From a virus: a stretch of 34,131 nt of DNA. The notes under the pieces are model-generated. The model saw only the letters and a list, made by a program, of their open reading frames with translations, made no database searches and was not told the origin of the DNA. The stretch lies in the IMG/VR virus record IMGVR_UViG_3300007735_000857, positions 1-34,131 of that record; one strand, 5' to 3'. Within the stretch, counting starts at the first letter, position 1; every line of letters begins with the position of its first letter. Shown piece after piece: positions 24,558 through 31,796 of the stretch. The position numbers and the translations under genes were made by a program.

Positions 24558-25466
24558 ATGCTATTATCAATTCTTATTGGTGGAAAAAACGACAATTACG
24601 CAGCAGACGAAAACGGAAAAGGTGGGGTTCACAAAAGACTTGAACTCACTCTGAATAAAATGATAGACAATCTTCGTAGACTTGGCAAAGATGATATTGA
24701 GGTTGTCGTGTGTGATTGGGGAAGCGAAGATAAGATTTCTGATGCTTTGGTAAAAGAGCGACATCCCAATATGAAGTTTGTGTATGTGTCTCCTGATATA
24801 ACAAAAAAGTACAATGGAAAGGCATCCTATTCTATTGTTCATCCGTATAATGTATCCTTTAAGCACAGCAAAGGCGAGTACATTATTTTTTGGGACTCCG
24901 ATTGTTTTATGCCATACGAGGAGATAGAGAATCTTTATAATTTTGTAAAGGGGCTATCTGCCAATAAAGAGAAAAAGTTCTACCAAGGATCGCGTTTCCA
25001 TATCCCGCGTGTAGGATATGTTGATGCTGCTTCATACCATGATGTGGATGAGTATTTGAAGACCTGTATTGTAGACACAAAAACAACACTAAGACCAACC
25101 AACGATGCGGATAATTTTGTAAATCACCATATGCTTCGTCACAACAAAGTAAATGTTGATGCGTTTAATGGAACTGCTATGGCAACTCTAATGCACAGAG
25201 ATATTGCCGAAGACAGCACTTGTTGGTGGGAAGAATTGAGTTATTGGGGATGGCAAGATGTTGAATTCCATATTCGTTTGAATAGAAAATATATTTGCGG
25301 TGGTGATATGGAAGATTTTGGAGTAAAGTTTTTTCATCTATATCACTACGAGCCATTTGAAGGCAAAGAAAAACCTATTATGAATGATTATTTGATGCCA
25401 AGTAAATTTAGGGCAAATGGTAAAAATTGGGGGCTTGCTAACGAAACTTTGGAGGTGATTTCGTGA
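24558..25466 (+). CDS. Family 2-like glycosyltransferase
   Basis: A 302-residue GT-A enzyme. LLSILIGGKNDNY begins the fold, IEVVVCDWGSEDKIS holds the nucleotide-binding Asp, KGEYIIFWDSDCFMP contains the DSD metal motif, and CWWEELSYWGWQDVEFHIRL has the W-G-x-x-D/E block typical of the catalytic-base region in the polypeptide GalNAc-transferase/chondroitin-synthase branch of family 2. A galactosyl- or GalNAc-type transfer is possible but unproven. GGAG lies before ATG 24558; the in-frame ATG at 24534 lies inside the previous gene. It ends in a GTGA overlap. Confidence 0.82.
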   Translation: MLLSILIGGKNDNYAADENGKGGVHKRLELTLNKMIDNLRRLGKDDIEVVVCDWGSEDKISDALVKERHPNMKFVYVSPDITKKYNGKASYSIVHPYNVSFKHSKGEYIIFWDSDCFMPYEEIENLYNFVKGLSANKEKKFYQGSRFHIPRVGYVDAASYHDVDEYLKTCIVDTKTTLRPTNDADNFVNHHMLRHNKVNVDAFNGTAMATLMHRDIAEDSTCWWEELSYWGWQDVEFHIRLNRKYICGGDMEDFGVKFFHLYHYEPFEGKEKPIMNDYLMPSKFRANGKNWGLANETLEVIS

Positions 25467-26371
25467 ACACTCTAGTACTAGGTGGAAGCGGTATGCTTGG
25501 TTCTGTTGTTGATTTTGGTCTAAAGCCAACTAGACAAGAACTAGATATTTTAAACTATGATAGTCTCCATGAGTATATTATTGCAAATGATGTTGATGAA
25601 ATAATTCACGCCGCTGGTGCAGTAGGTGGAGTAAAAGCAAATAATGATTATATGTATGATTTTTTTATGGATAACATTCGTATGAATGTGAATGTCATAA
25701 GAGCATGTAAAGAACATAAAATCAAGAAAGCAACATTTTTCCTATCAACATGTGTTTTCCCTAACCACGCATCTCTTCCTTTAGTTGAAGGTGCTATACA
25801 TCAAGGAGAACCACATCCAACAAATTTCGGATATGCTTACGCAAAAAGAATGTTGGAAGTTGGTTCTAGATGCCTACTAAAACAATACGGAATACACACA
25901 TCGTGTATCATTCCTTGCAATATGTACGGCGAAAACGATAACTATCATTTAGAAAATGGTCATGTTATACCAAGTCTTATTCATCGTTGTTACTTGGCAA
26001 AGAAAAACAATGCAGATTTTATAGTTTGGGGATCAGGTAAGGCAGAAAGAGAATTTTTATATGCTCGTGATATGGCTAATGTTTTGAAACTTCTTCATTC
26101 AAATACCAATCAGTCAATTCCTCATCTGATGATTGTTTCTCCGGAAATCATACATTCTATATCTGAAGTAGTTTATTGCATAGTAAAGCATATCGGATTT
26201 CAAGGAAAAGTGGTTTTTGATTCTACTAAATCAGAGGGAATAATGAAGAAAAATACGGATAATTCTTTATTCCGAAAACACTTTCCAGACTTCAAATTTA
26301 CCGATCTAGATACAGGGTTGGCAAATTCTATTGAATACTTTGTAAAAAACTACGAAAAAGTCAGAAAGTGA
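25463..26371 (+). CDS. GDP-L-fucose/GDP-L-colitose synthase-like (Fcl/ColC family)
   Basis: A 302-residue extended SDR. GGSGMLG binds NADPH; HAAGAVGGVKANN (49-61) is the Fcl-specific second motif; the catalytic residues are S95, C97 (in LSTCVFP), Y124-x-x-x-K128 and H167 (GHVIPSLIHRC), with NMYGENDN in between. IVWGSGKAEREFLYARDMA is the substrate region. Fcl epimerises and reduces GDP-4-keto-6-deoxymannose to GDP-fucose; ColC, a homolog, does the analogous step on the ColD product to make GDP-colitose. Both the ColD-like and the GT10-like genes are in the same island. The GTG start has a strong ribosome site, GGAGGTGA (25451-25458). Confidence 0.86.
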   Translation: MNTLVLGGSGMLGSVVDFGLKPTRQELDILNYDSLHEYIIANDVDEIIHAAGAVGGVKANNDYMYDFFMDNIRMNVNVIRACKEHKIKKATFFLSTCVFPNHASLPLVEGAIHQGEPHPTNFGYAYAKRMLEVGSRCLLKQYGIHTSCIIPCNMYGENDNYHLENGHVIPSLIHRCYLAKKNNADFIVWGSGKAEREFLYARDMANVLKLLHSNTNQSIPHLMIVSPEIIHSISEVVYCIVKHIGFQGKVVFDSTKSEGIMKKNTDNSLFRKHFPDFKFTDLDTGLANSIEYFVKNYEKVRK

Positions 26372-26378
26372 AAATACC

Positions 26379-27320
26379 ATGAAAGCACTAGTAACAGGTG
26401 GAGCAGGTTTCATAGGATCAAATCTGGTTGATCGGCTTATTGCAGACGGTCACGATGTCACGGTTATTGACAACGAATCATCAGACGCACACGATCAGTT
26501 CTATTGGAACCCTGCTGCCAAGAACTATAAGTACGACATCAACGACTATACAATGGTTAGTAAACTGTATGAGGGTGTGGATACGGTTTTTCATCTTGCT
26601 GCGGAAGCCCGTATTCAGCCGTGTATTATCAACCCCATAAAGGCTGTGGAAGCCAATATGCTTGGTACGGCTAGTGTGTTGCAGTGCGCTCGTGTGTGTG
26701 GCGTGAAGCGGGTGATCTACTCGTCCACATCCTCTGCTTATGGATTGAAGAATATTCCTCCTCTTGTAGAGACAATGCCCAACGATTGCCTGAATCCGTA
26801 TTCTGTTTCCAAGACGGGCGGCGAGGAGTTGTGCAAGATGTATTCCAAACTGTACGGCTTGGAGACAATCGTGTTCCGCTACTTTAATGTGTACGGTGAG
26901 CGTCAACCCCTGCGTGGTCAGTACGCGCCAGTGATTGGCATTTTCCTGCGTCAACGAGCCGCAGGAGAACCCATGACTATTGTGGGTGACGGTGAACAGC
27001 GGCGCGACTTTACCCATGTGAGTGATGTGGTGGAAGCCAATCTCAAGGCTTCACGATTCGTGGCTCCTGAATACAATGTCACCGACAACGGTTCGTGCCA
27101 AACTTATCGCGGATGGGAATGGGGTCAGGTGTACAATATTGGTACAGGAACCAACCATTCCGTAAATCAGATTGCTGAACTGATGGGGGGAGAAACTGTG
27201 AATATTCCACCCCGCGCAGGCGAATCCCGAATTACACTTGCAAACGCAAACAAGGCAAAGGAACATCTTGGATGGACTGCCCAAGTTCGTCTTGAAGACT
27301 GGATTGCCGAGCATAAATAA
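26379..27320 (+). CDS. NAD-dependent sugar-nucleotide 4-epimerase-like (GalE/WbpP type)
   Basis: A 313-residue extended SDR. ALVTGGAGFIGSNL binds NAD, FHLAAEARIQ is the second motif, YSSTSSAYG holds the catalytic Ser/Thr and Y141-x-x-x-K145 (PYSVSKTGGE) is the catalytic pair. FNVYGERQPLRGQYAPVI and GDGEQRRDFTHVSDVV are the substrate-binding parts of UDP-hexose 4-epimerases and their relatives. It would interconvert UDP-sugars, for example UDP-GlcNAc/GalNAc or UDP-Glc/Gal. Its base and codon composition returns to that of the replication core, unlike the AT-rich genes just upstream, so it probably belongs to an older layer of the island. Confidence 0.85.
   Translation: MKALVTGGAGFIGSNLVDRLIADGHDVTVIDNESSDAHDQFYWNPAAKNYKYDINDYTMVSKLYEGVDTVFHLAAEARIQPCIINPIKAVEANMLGTASVLQCARVCGVKRVIYSSTSSAYGLKNIPPLVETMPNDCLNPYSVSKTGGEELCKMYSKLYGLETIVFRYFNVYGERQPLRGQYAPVIGIFLRQRAAGEPMTIVGDGEQRRDFTHVSDVVEANLKASRFVAPEYNVTDNGSCQTYRGWEWGQVYNIGTGTNHSVNQIAELMGGETVNIPPRAGESRITLANANKAKEHLGWTAQVRLEDWIAEHK
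27312..27319 (+). promoter_or_regulatory. Possible late promoter (CATAAATA)
   Basis: CATAAATA overlaps the stop codon of the epimerase gene and matches seven of eight bases of the T4 late promoter. A predicted start near 27325 leaves a short leader with AAGGAGA (27327-27333) before ATG 27340. The arrangement is well suited to late expression of the next genes. Confidence 0.5.
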
Positions 27321-27339
27321 CCGTACAAGGAGATCGTGA

Positions 27340-28575
27340 ATGTCTACAGTATGCCTCTCTATGATTGTCAAAAACGAAACGCACATTATCCACGAGTGCT
27401 TGGAGTCTGTCTACAAGCATATTGACTATTGGGTAATTGTGGACACTGGTTCAACTGATGGAACCCAAGAACTAATCAAGCAGTTCTTTGCTGATAAAGG
27501 TATCCCCGGTGAACTGCATGAGCGTCCGTGGGTGGGGTTTGGTCACAATCGCACAGAAGCACTTGGGTTGTGTGACGGCAAGGCTGACTACGCTTGGATG
27601 ATTGATGCAGACGACCGAATTCTTGGAGAGTTCAAGTACCCACACGACAAGACTCTTACAGCCGATGGATACGCACTCAAGTGTTCACGCGACAATTGTA
27701 TATGGTGGAGAAATCAGATATTCAAGACTGGTATTGGATGGAAGTATATTGGTGTTCTCCACGAATACGCACATTGCGAAAAGCAGCCTTTGATCCAAGA
27801 GAAAATTGAAGGCAACTACGGGCTTGAGGCTCGTACTTTGGGTGCGCGTAATGTGAATATCACAGCGGTTGAAAAGTACTCCAAGGACGCAGAACTGCTG
27901 CTTGAAGCCTTGAAGACTGAACCCACAAACTCGCGGTATCAGTTCTATCTTGCACAGTCTTACTTTGATTCTCAGCAATGGGACAAGGCTACTGAAGCGT
28001 ACTACAAGCGTGTAGAGATGGGTGGGTGGGAAGAGGAATGTTATTACTCCCTGTTCCGTGTGGCACTTATTGCTATTGCACAAGAGAAGCCGTGGGATGA
28101 AATACAGAGAAAACTCCTAGACGCATACGATTATCGTCCGTGTAGAGCAGAGCCTTTACATATGATCGCCCGTGCTCTTAGAGGTATGAACAGAAACAGA
28201 GCAGCGTATCTATTCGCAAAAGAAGCAGCACAACTTCCTCATCCACAACAAGACATCCTATTCATAGACACGAATGTATACAAGTGGATGGCACTAGATG
28301 AACTTGCTGCCACCGCTTTCTATGTTCACGATTACAAATTGGGATATGCTGCATGCACTAAACTGCTGCAAGAAAATTTGTTGCCATCATCTGAAGTGCA
28401 GCGGGTAAGAACAAATTTGGAGGCATATTCTCAAAAAATACGCGAAATGGAAAGAGCAATTCAACACGCACAGCAAATGCAAAACAAGCAGGCAGAATTG
28501 CAACAAATCAACCCGTCACCTAAAAGTGCATACATACCTCCTAGAGCGGCTCGCTTCAAGGAGAGAAAACGATAA
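27340..28575 (+). CDS. Family 2 glycosyltransferase with TPR region
   Basis: A 411-residue two-part protein. Residues 1-170 are a family 2 domain: VCLSMIVKNETHII, VDTGSTDGTQ (34-43) and the metal motif MIDADDRIL (87-95). Residues ~190-370 are helical repeats of TPR type (SRYQFYLAQSYFDSQQWDKA TE...), with a Gln-rich coiled end and a basic C-terminal tail. This combination is common in phage and bacterial enzymes that glycosylate proteins or O-antigen. It has its own ribosome site (AAGGAGA) and possible late promoter, and the next gene, possibly structural, starts on its stop codon (TAATG), which hints that the two work together. Confidence 0.85.
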   Translation: MSTVCLSMIVKNETHIIHECLESVYKHIDYWVIVDTGSTDGTQELIKQFFADKGIPGELHERPWVGFGHNRTEALGLCDGKADYAWMIDADDRILGEFKYPHDKTLTADGYALKCSRDNCIWWRNQIFKTGIGWKYIGVLHEYAHCEKQPLIQEKIEGNYGLEARTLGARNVNITAVEKYSKDAELLLEALKTEPTNSRYQFYLAQSYFDSQQWDKATEAYYKRVEMGGWEEECYYSLFRVALIAIAQEKPWDEIQRKLLDAYDYRPCRAEPLHMIARALRGMNRNRAAYLFAKEAAQLPHPQQDILFIDTNVYKWMALDELAATAFYVHDYKLGYAACTKLLQENLLPSSEVQRVRTNLEAYSQKIREMERAIQHAQQMQNKQAELQQINPSPKSAYIPPRAARFKERKR

Positions 28576-29030
28576 TGGCTTCAGCACAGTACGATATTTA
28601 CGCCAAACAGGACGAAACCCTAAATTTCCATGTTGAGTATTACGATACCAACGGAAATGCAATTGATCTTGCTGGGTATACTGCCAGATTCCAAGTACGG
28701 CAAAATATAGCAAGCCAATACAAACTGTTGGATGCCACTGTGGGTGGAGTAACTGGTGGAGGACTAACGGGGGAATACCTAGAAGGAATTACCATGAAAG
28801 GTGGTTTAACATGGACTTCTCCGGGTGTTGCTGGAACAGGTGGAATTTATTTAAATAGAGGAGAGACGGGTAGCGTGTTTACTGGAGGAATCCGTTTGAA
28901 CATCGACTACACCACTATGGGTAAGGTTCCTCTAGGAACATGGGTTTACGGTTTTGATTTGGTTCAAGGAGCCACCGTGAATGAACTCTTAACAGGTCGG
29001 TTTGTGGTTAGCGATAAAGTTGTACGATGA
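28575..29030 (+). CDS. Possible phage structural protein, Ig-like/tail appendage type
   Basis: A 151-residue protein not recognised by name. It starts with YDIYAKQDETLNFHVEYYDTNGNAIDLAGYTARFQVRQ, a beta-sandwich-like pattern seen at the start of small phage virion proteins, in which 'D-T-N-G-N-x-I-D-L-x-G' forms a strand-turn-strand. The middle is glycine-rich, and the end (VYGFDLVQGATVNELLTGRFVVSD) is strand-rich. It is placed between a glycosyltransferase and dUTPase and may be a virion or appendage protein, possibly even the acceptor of the transferase. That link is inference from adjacency. Confidence 0.62.
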   Translation: MASAQYDIYAKQDETLNFHVEYYDTNGNAIDLAGYTARFQVRQNIASQYKLLDATVGGVTGGGLTGEYLEGITMKGGLTWTSPGVAGTGGIYLNRGETGSVFTGGIRLNIDYTTMGKVPLGTWVYGFDLVQGATVNELLTGRFVVSDKVVR

Positions 29031-29269
29031 CTAACAAACTAAAAATTAAAGAACCGTCTTTTCAGATCACCGCAAACATTGATGAGCGGATTAAAACCAA
29101 AAAACAAAAATTACTCATTAAAAGCCCAAACAAGATTACTATCAGACCTAAACCAAACGGCATAATAATAAACCAAACTAGAGATGTGGATGTATACAAA
29201 CAAGATCAAGGTTTGGGGATAATCTTAAAAAAAACCGATCAGTCAGTAATATACAAACAGTCGGCTTGA
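29027..29269 (+). CDS. Small basic protein
   Basis: An 80-residue lysine- and isoleucine-rich protein with no recognised domain. It has an alternating pattern (KQKLLIKSPNKITIRPKPNG) suggesting short beta strands. It starts in an ATGA overlap with the preceding gene, so it is translated together with it, and it may be a partner of that putative structural protein. The dut promoter begins within its last codons. Confidence 0.6.
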   Translation: MTNKLKIKEPSFQITANIDERIKTKKQKLLIKSPNKITIRPKPNGIIINQTRDVDVYKQDQGLGIILKKTDQSVIYKQSA

Positions 29270-29293
29270 CATTTTGTTGACATAGTATACACT
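29266..29293 (+). promoter_or_regulatory. Sigma70-like promoter before dut
   Basis: TTGACA (29266-29271), 16-bp spacer, TACACT (29288-29293). A second TTGACA at 29277 is too close to serve. The predicted start near 29300 gives a short leader with AAGGAGA (29301-29307) before ATG 29314. An alternative -10 is TATACA (29286-29291) with a 14-bp spacer. Confidence 0.7.
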
Positions 29294-29313
29294 CCCCGTG
29301 AAGGAGATTCATC

Positions 29314-29859
29314 ATGTACCAAATTGAACAAACACTTGGCGTTTACTCCGTTCCCGAAACTAATCCCCTGCTACCGAAGTTTGCCACAGCAGGCTCCGCT
29401 TGTTTTGACATTCACGCACGGCTACACCCCGAACACATCACCTTCTACGAGGGTTCATCGGGTCTGCCTGAAAAGAAAAGGGTGGATGCCACCAACTGCG
29501 AACGCAAGGTGTGGATATTTCCAGGTCAGCGTGTACTGATTCCCACAGGACTGATACTAGACATTCCTGCGGGTTATTCTGTGCGTCTACATGCCCGCAG
29601 CGGGCTAGCCCTTAAGAGCGGGCTAGTGCTCACCAACTCCGAAGGCGTGATTGACCACGATTACACCGAAGAACTGCTGGTCATGGTGAGCAACATCAGC
29701 AGCGGCAGCGGTGCACGAGAAATCCTTATCACCGACAACATGCGATTGTGTCAGGGCGAACTTGTCCGTTGTGTCCCCACCACCATTCAATGGGTGCAGG
29801 ATCGTCCGCAGCGTGATACTCGTACCGGTGGATTTGGTAGCACAGGAGTCGGCACATGA
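29314..29859 (+). CDS. dut: dUTPase
   Basis: A 181-residue trimeric-type dUTP pyrophosphatase with the five family motifs in order: FATAGSACFDIHA (23-35), HARSGLALK (93-101), GVIDHDYTEE (111-120) with the catalytic Asp, GELVRC (148-153) and the C-terminal GGFGSTG (172-178). It hydrolyses dUTP to dUMP, preventing uracil incorporation and feeding dTMP synthesis; it complements the deaminase at 1671. An insertion at about 46-67 (GSSGLPEKKRVDATNCERK) makes it longer than the usual ~150 residues. It has its own promoter and overlaps the next gene by 4 bp. Confidence 0.93.
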   Translation: MYQIEQTLGVYSVPETNPLLPKFATAGSACFDIHARLHPEHITFYEGSSGLPEKKRVDATNCERKVWIFPGQRVLIPTGLILDIPAGYSVRLHARSGLALKSGLVLTNSEGVIDHDYTEELLVMVSNISSGSGAREILITDNMRLCQGELVRCVPTTIQWVQDRPQRDTRTGGFGSTGVGT

Positions 29860-30182
29860 CCCGAGATGAACTACTAGCATTTCATGCAGAACTATGCAAG
29901 GCTGCTCGTGACCTGATGAGCCTGAAGAACCGTGACTACGCAGGCAAGGAAGGCGTTGAGCCGTTTGCCAACTTTACCCGCGTAGAGTCTATGGGCATCT
30001 GCAAGACTGAACAGGGCTTCATGGTGCGTCTCACCGACAAGATGAGCCGCCTGTCTTCGTTTATTCACGCAGGCAAGATGAATGTGCAGGACGAATCGTT
30101 TATGGACACCTGTGTGGATGTCATCAACTACATGGTGCTGCTTGCGGCGTATCTAAAGGACAAAGAATCCAAGATTAAATGA
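29856..30182 (+). CDS. DUF1599-type (nucleotide-modification-associated) protein
   Basis: A 108-residue helical protein. SLKNRDYAGKEGVEPFANF (22-40), GFMVRLTDKMSRLSSF and DESFMDTCVDVINYMVLLAAYL make up a pattern of the DUF1599/Nmad1 family, related to MazG-like NTP pyrophosphohydrolases by its metal-binding acidic helices (here D93 region: FMDTCVDVINY). These proteins occur next to phage nucleotide genes and are thought to process modified nucleotides. Here it directly follows dUTPase with an ATGA overlap. The exact substrate is unknown. Confidence 0.7.
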   Translation: MTRDELLAFHAELCKAARDLMSLKNRDYAGKEGVEPFANFTRVESMGICKTEQGFMVRLTDKMSRLSSFIHAGKMNVQDESFMDTCVDVINYMVLLAAYLKDKESKIK

Positions 30183-30189
30183 TTCTATC

Positions 30190-30834
30190 GTGCTAAATCA
30201 AAATATACCACATTTTTATTGCTACATGAGAAAAGAACACATGTACCAACACAAGGATCACATTGGTGAATTTGTGAAGGTTACTGTGTTTGGTGCTCAA
30301 TCAAATCCAGACAGAGCAATACTATTTCATGTTCTGACAGATGATGGACTTGTCCGAAGCAGAGTTCCTGTTCATATGTTGTGCCACAAAGAGACAGCAC
30401 CACAAATGCCTTTGGATTATCTGCAATTGTGGGACTGCTTTTCTGTTAATTTCACAGTCACCGTTTACGATTATTTGAAAGCATCAAGAGTGAAAACGGT
30501 TCTTAAAGATAAACAAGAACTGTGGGGTAATTACATGATGACTTTTGATTGGTATGGTAATCCATACAGCGACGAACCAACACAATATAAGTGTCTACAC
30601 ATGATACAGTTGGACAACGGCTGCTATACACTACAACCAAATAATAGAATTTATTGGAAACATATGTCTTTTGTCACCAAACCTTTCCCCGAGAATCCAG
30701 ATTTTAAAGTTGACGATAAAGTGTTTAGGTGTGAATCTGCCAGTGATCGTTGGCTGATTGATGGAGACGACGATTCATATTATTACGATTTAAAAAATCA
30801 AAACACCAATTATAATATTGAACAGTCCGAATAA
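30190..30834 (+). CDS. Unknown protein
   Basis: A 214-residue protein that I do not recognise. It starts with NIPHFYCYMRKEHMYQHKDH, and has KVTVFGAQSNPDRAILFHVLTDDGLVRSRVPVHMLCHK and DNGCYTLQPNNRIYWKHMSF, suggesting a beta-rich globular fold with many aromatic residues. The C-terminus is Asp/Asn-rich. GTG 30190 is chosen because the sequence before the first ATG (30226) looks like part of the domain; ATG 30226 is an alternative. Composition is AT-richer than its neighbours dut and uvsE, suggesting a later arrival. Its stop is directly followed by the uvsE promoter. Confidence 0.6.
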   Translation: MLNQNIPHFYCYMRKEHMYQHKDHIGEFVKVTVFGAQSNPDRAILFHVLTDDGLVRSRVPVHMLCHKETAPQMPLDYLQLWDCFSVNFTVTVYDYLKASRVKTVLKDKQELWGNYMMTFDWYGNPYSDEPTQYKCLHMIQLDNGCYTLQPNNRIYWKHMSFVTKPFPENPDFKVDDKVFRCESASDRWLIDGDDDSYYYDLKNQNTNYNIEQSE

Positions 30835-30838
30835 CGGG

Positions 30839-30866
30839 TTGACATACGCACAGACTGTGGTATACT
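30839..30866 (+). promoter_or_regulatory. Sigma70-like extended -10 promoter directly before uvsE
   Basis: TTGACA (30839-30844), 16-bp spacer ending TGG, TATACT (30861-30866). TG one base before the -10 adds an extended -10 contact. The expected transcription start, about 7 nt after the -10, is at or next to the A of ATG 30873, so the mRNA would be leaderless. Confidence 0.82.
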
Positions 30867-30872
30867 GTGGGC

Positions 30873-31796
30873 ATGATCCGCCATCTTGGCTACGCCTGTC
30901 AAAACTTGTCCCTTGCACGGGGACGCAAACACAAAGATCGGTTGCTCACCGACCGTACTCTTCGTATGGACAGGTTTACCCTTGAGCGTGTGGGAGAACT
31001 CGCCGTTCGCAATACCGAAGACCTTTTGCCTATTCTGCAATGGAATGCCGCAAATGGAATTCGGTTCTTCCGTATTGGGAGCGGTGTGTTTCCGTTCATG
31101 GATCATCCCACTCTACAGTACACCCTGCACGACCTAGCACTCCACCACTACGAAGCGATTACCGCAAACCTTGCTGCCGCAGGTCGGTACGCCAAGAGCG
31201 AAGGCATGAGGCTGTCGTGCCACCCTGGCCCATACACCTGTTTGGCTTCTCCCGATCACGATGTGGCAGACAAGAGCATTCTGTGCCTAGAGATGCACTC
31301 GCTGCTTGCAGACCTGTTGGGATACGGTGACGAGTTTGCCATCAATATCCATGTGGGCGGCACTTACGGTGAGAAGACTGATGCGGCTAAACGATTCGTG
31401 GACAGGTTCCGCGAGTGTTCTCCCCGTGTGCAGGCTCGCCTAACGGTGGAGAACGACGACAAGGCTTCCATGTGGAGCATGAGCGACCTGTACGAAATCC
31501 TGTGGTCGCGTTGTGACCGCTTGAAGTTGGTGTTGGATGTGCATCACCACCGCTTCTGTCAGCGTGAGAGTTTGGAAGACGCTGCCAAAATGGCGTTTGA
31601 TACTTGGGATGGTTTCTGTGAAATTCCTAAAGTGCACTATTCAGAATCTCGTGACGGTGCTCGTCCTCAAGCCCACTCGGACTACATAAAGGGAGAGATA
31701 CCGCTTCTAGACCCTGTGCGTGAATACGATGTCATGCTTGAAGCCAAAGCAAAAGATTTGGCACTACTTGAATGCCGTGAAAGGATTCTCCTGTGA
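30873..31796 (+). CDS. uvsE: UV-damage endonuclease (UvsE/UVDE)
   Basis: A 307-residue TIM-barrel nuclease. RHLGYACQNLSL (3-14), RFFRIGSGVFPFMDH (64-78), SCHPGPYTCL (115-124), HVGGTYGEK (160-168), NDD (194-196), DVHHH (222-226), HYSES (255-259) and HSDYI (268-272) reproduce the UVDE metal-site layout. It nicks DNA 5' to UV photoproducts and other lesions without a glycosylase step. The N-terminal RHLGY strand is conserved, so translation must start at ATG 30873, right beside the promoter's predicted start site. It ends by overlapping the lysozyme gene (GTG 31793). Confidence 0.93.
   Translation: MIRHLGYACQNLSLARGRKHKDRLLTDRTLRMDRFTLERVGELAVRNTEDLLPILQWNAANGIRFFRIGSGVFPFMDHPTLQYTLHDLALHHYEAITANLAAAGRYAKSEGMRLSCHPGPYTCLASPDHDVADKSILCLEMHSLLADLLGYGDEFAINIHVGGTYGEKTDAAKRFVDRFRECSPRVQARLTVENDDKASMWSMSDLYEILWSRCDRLKLVLDVHHHRFCQRESLEDAAKMAFDTWDGFCEIPKVHYSESRDGARPQAHSDYIKGEIPLLDPVREYDVMLEAKAKDLALLECRERILL

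Noticed and set aside
26379-27320. Possible GDP-mannose 4,6-dehydratase to complete the colitose/fucose route
   Set aside because: The protein is shorter than Gmd (about 313 versus about 350-370 residues), lacks its typical pattern, and instead matches UDP-hexose 4-epimerases.
29598-29632. Repeated AGCGGGCTAG within dut
   Set aside because: The repeat encodes the two similar pieces RSGLAL and KSGLVL of a conserved dUTPase motif, which explains it without a separate function.
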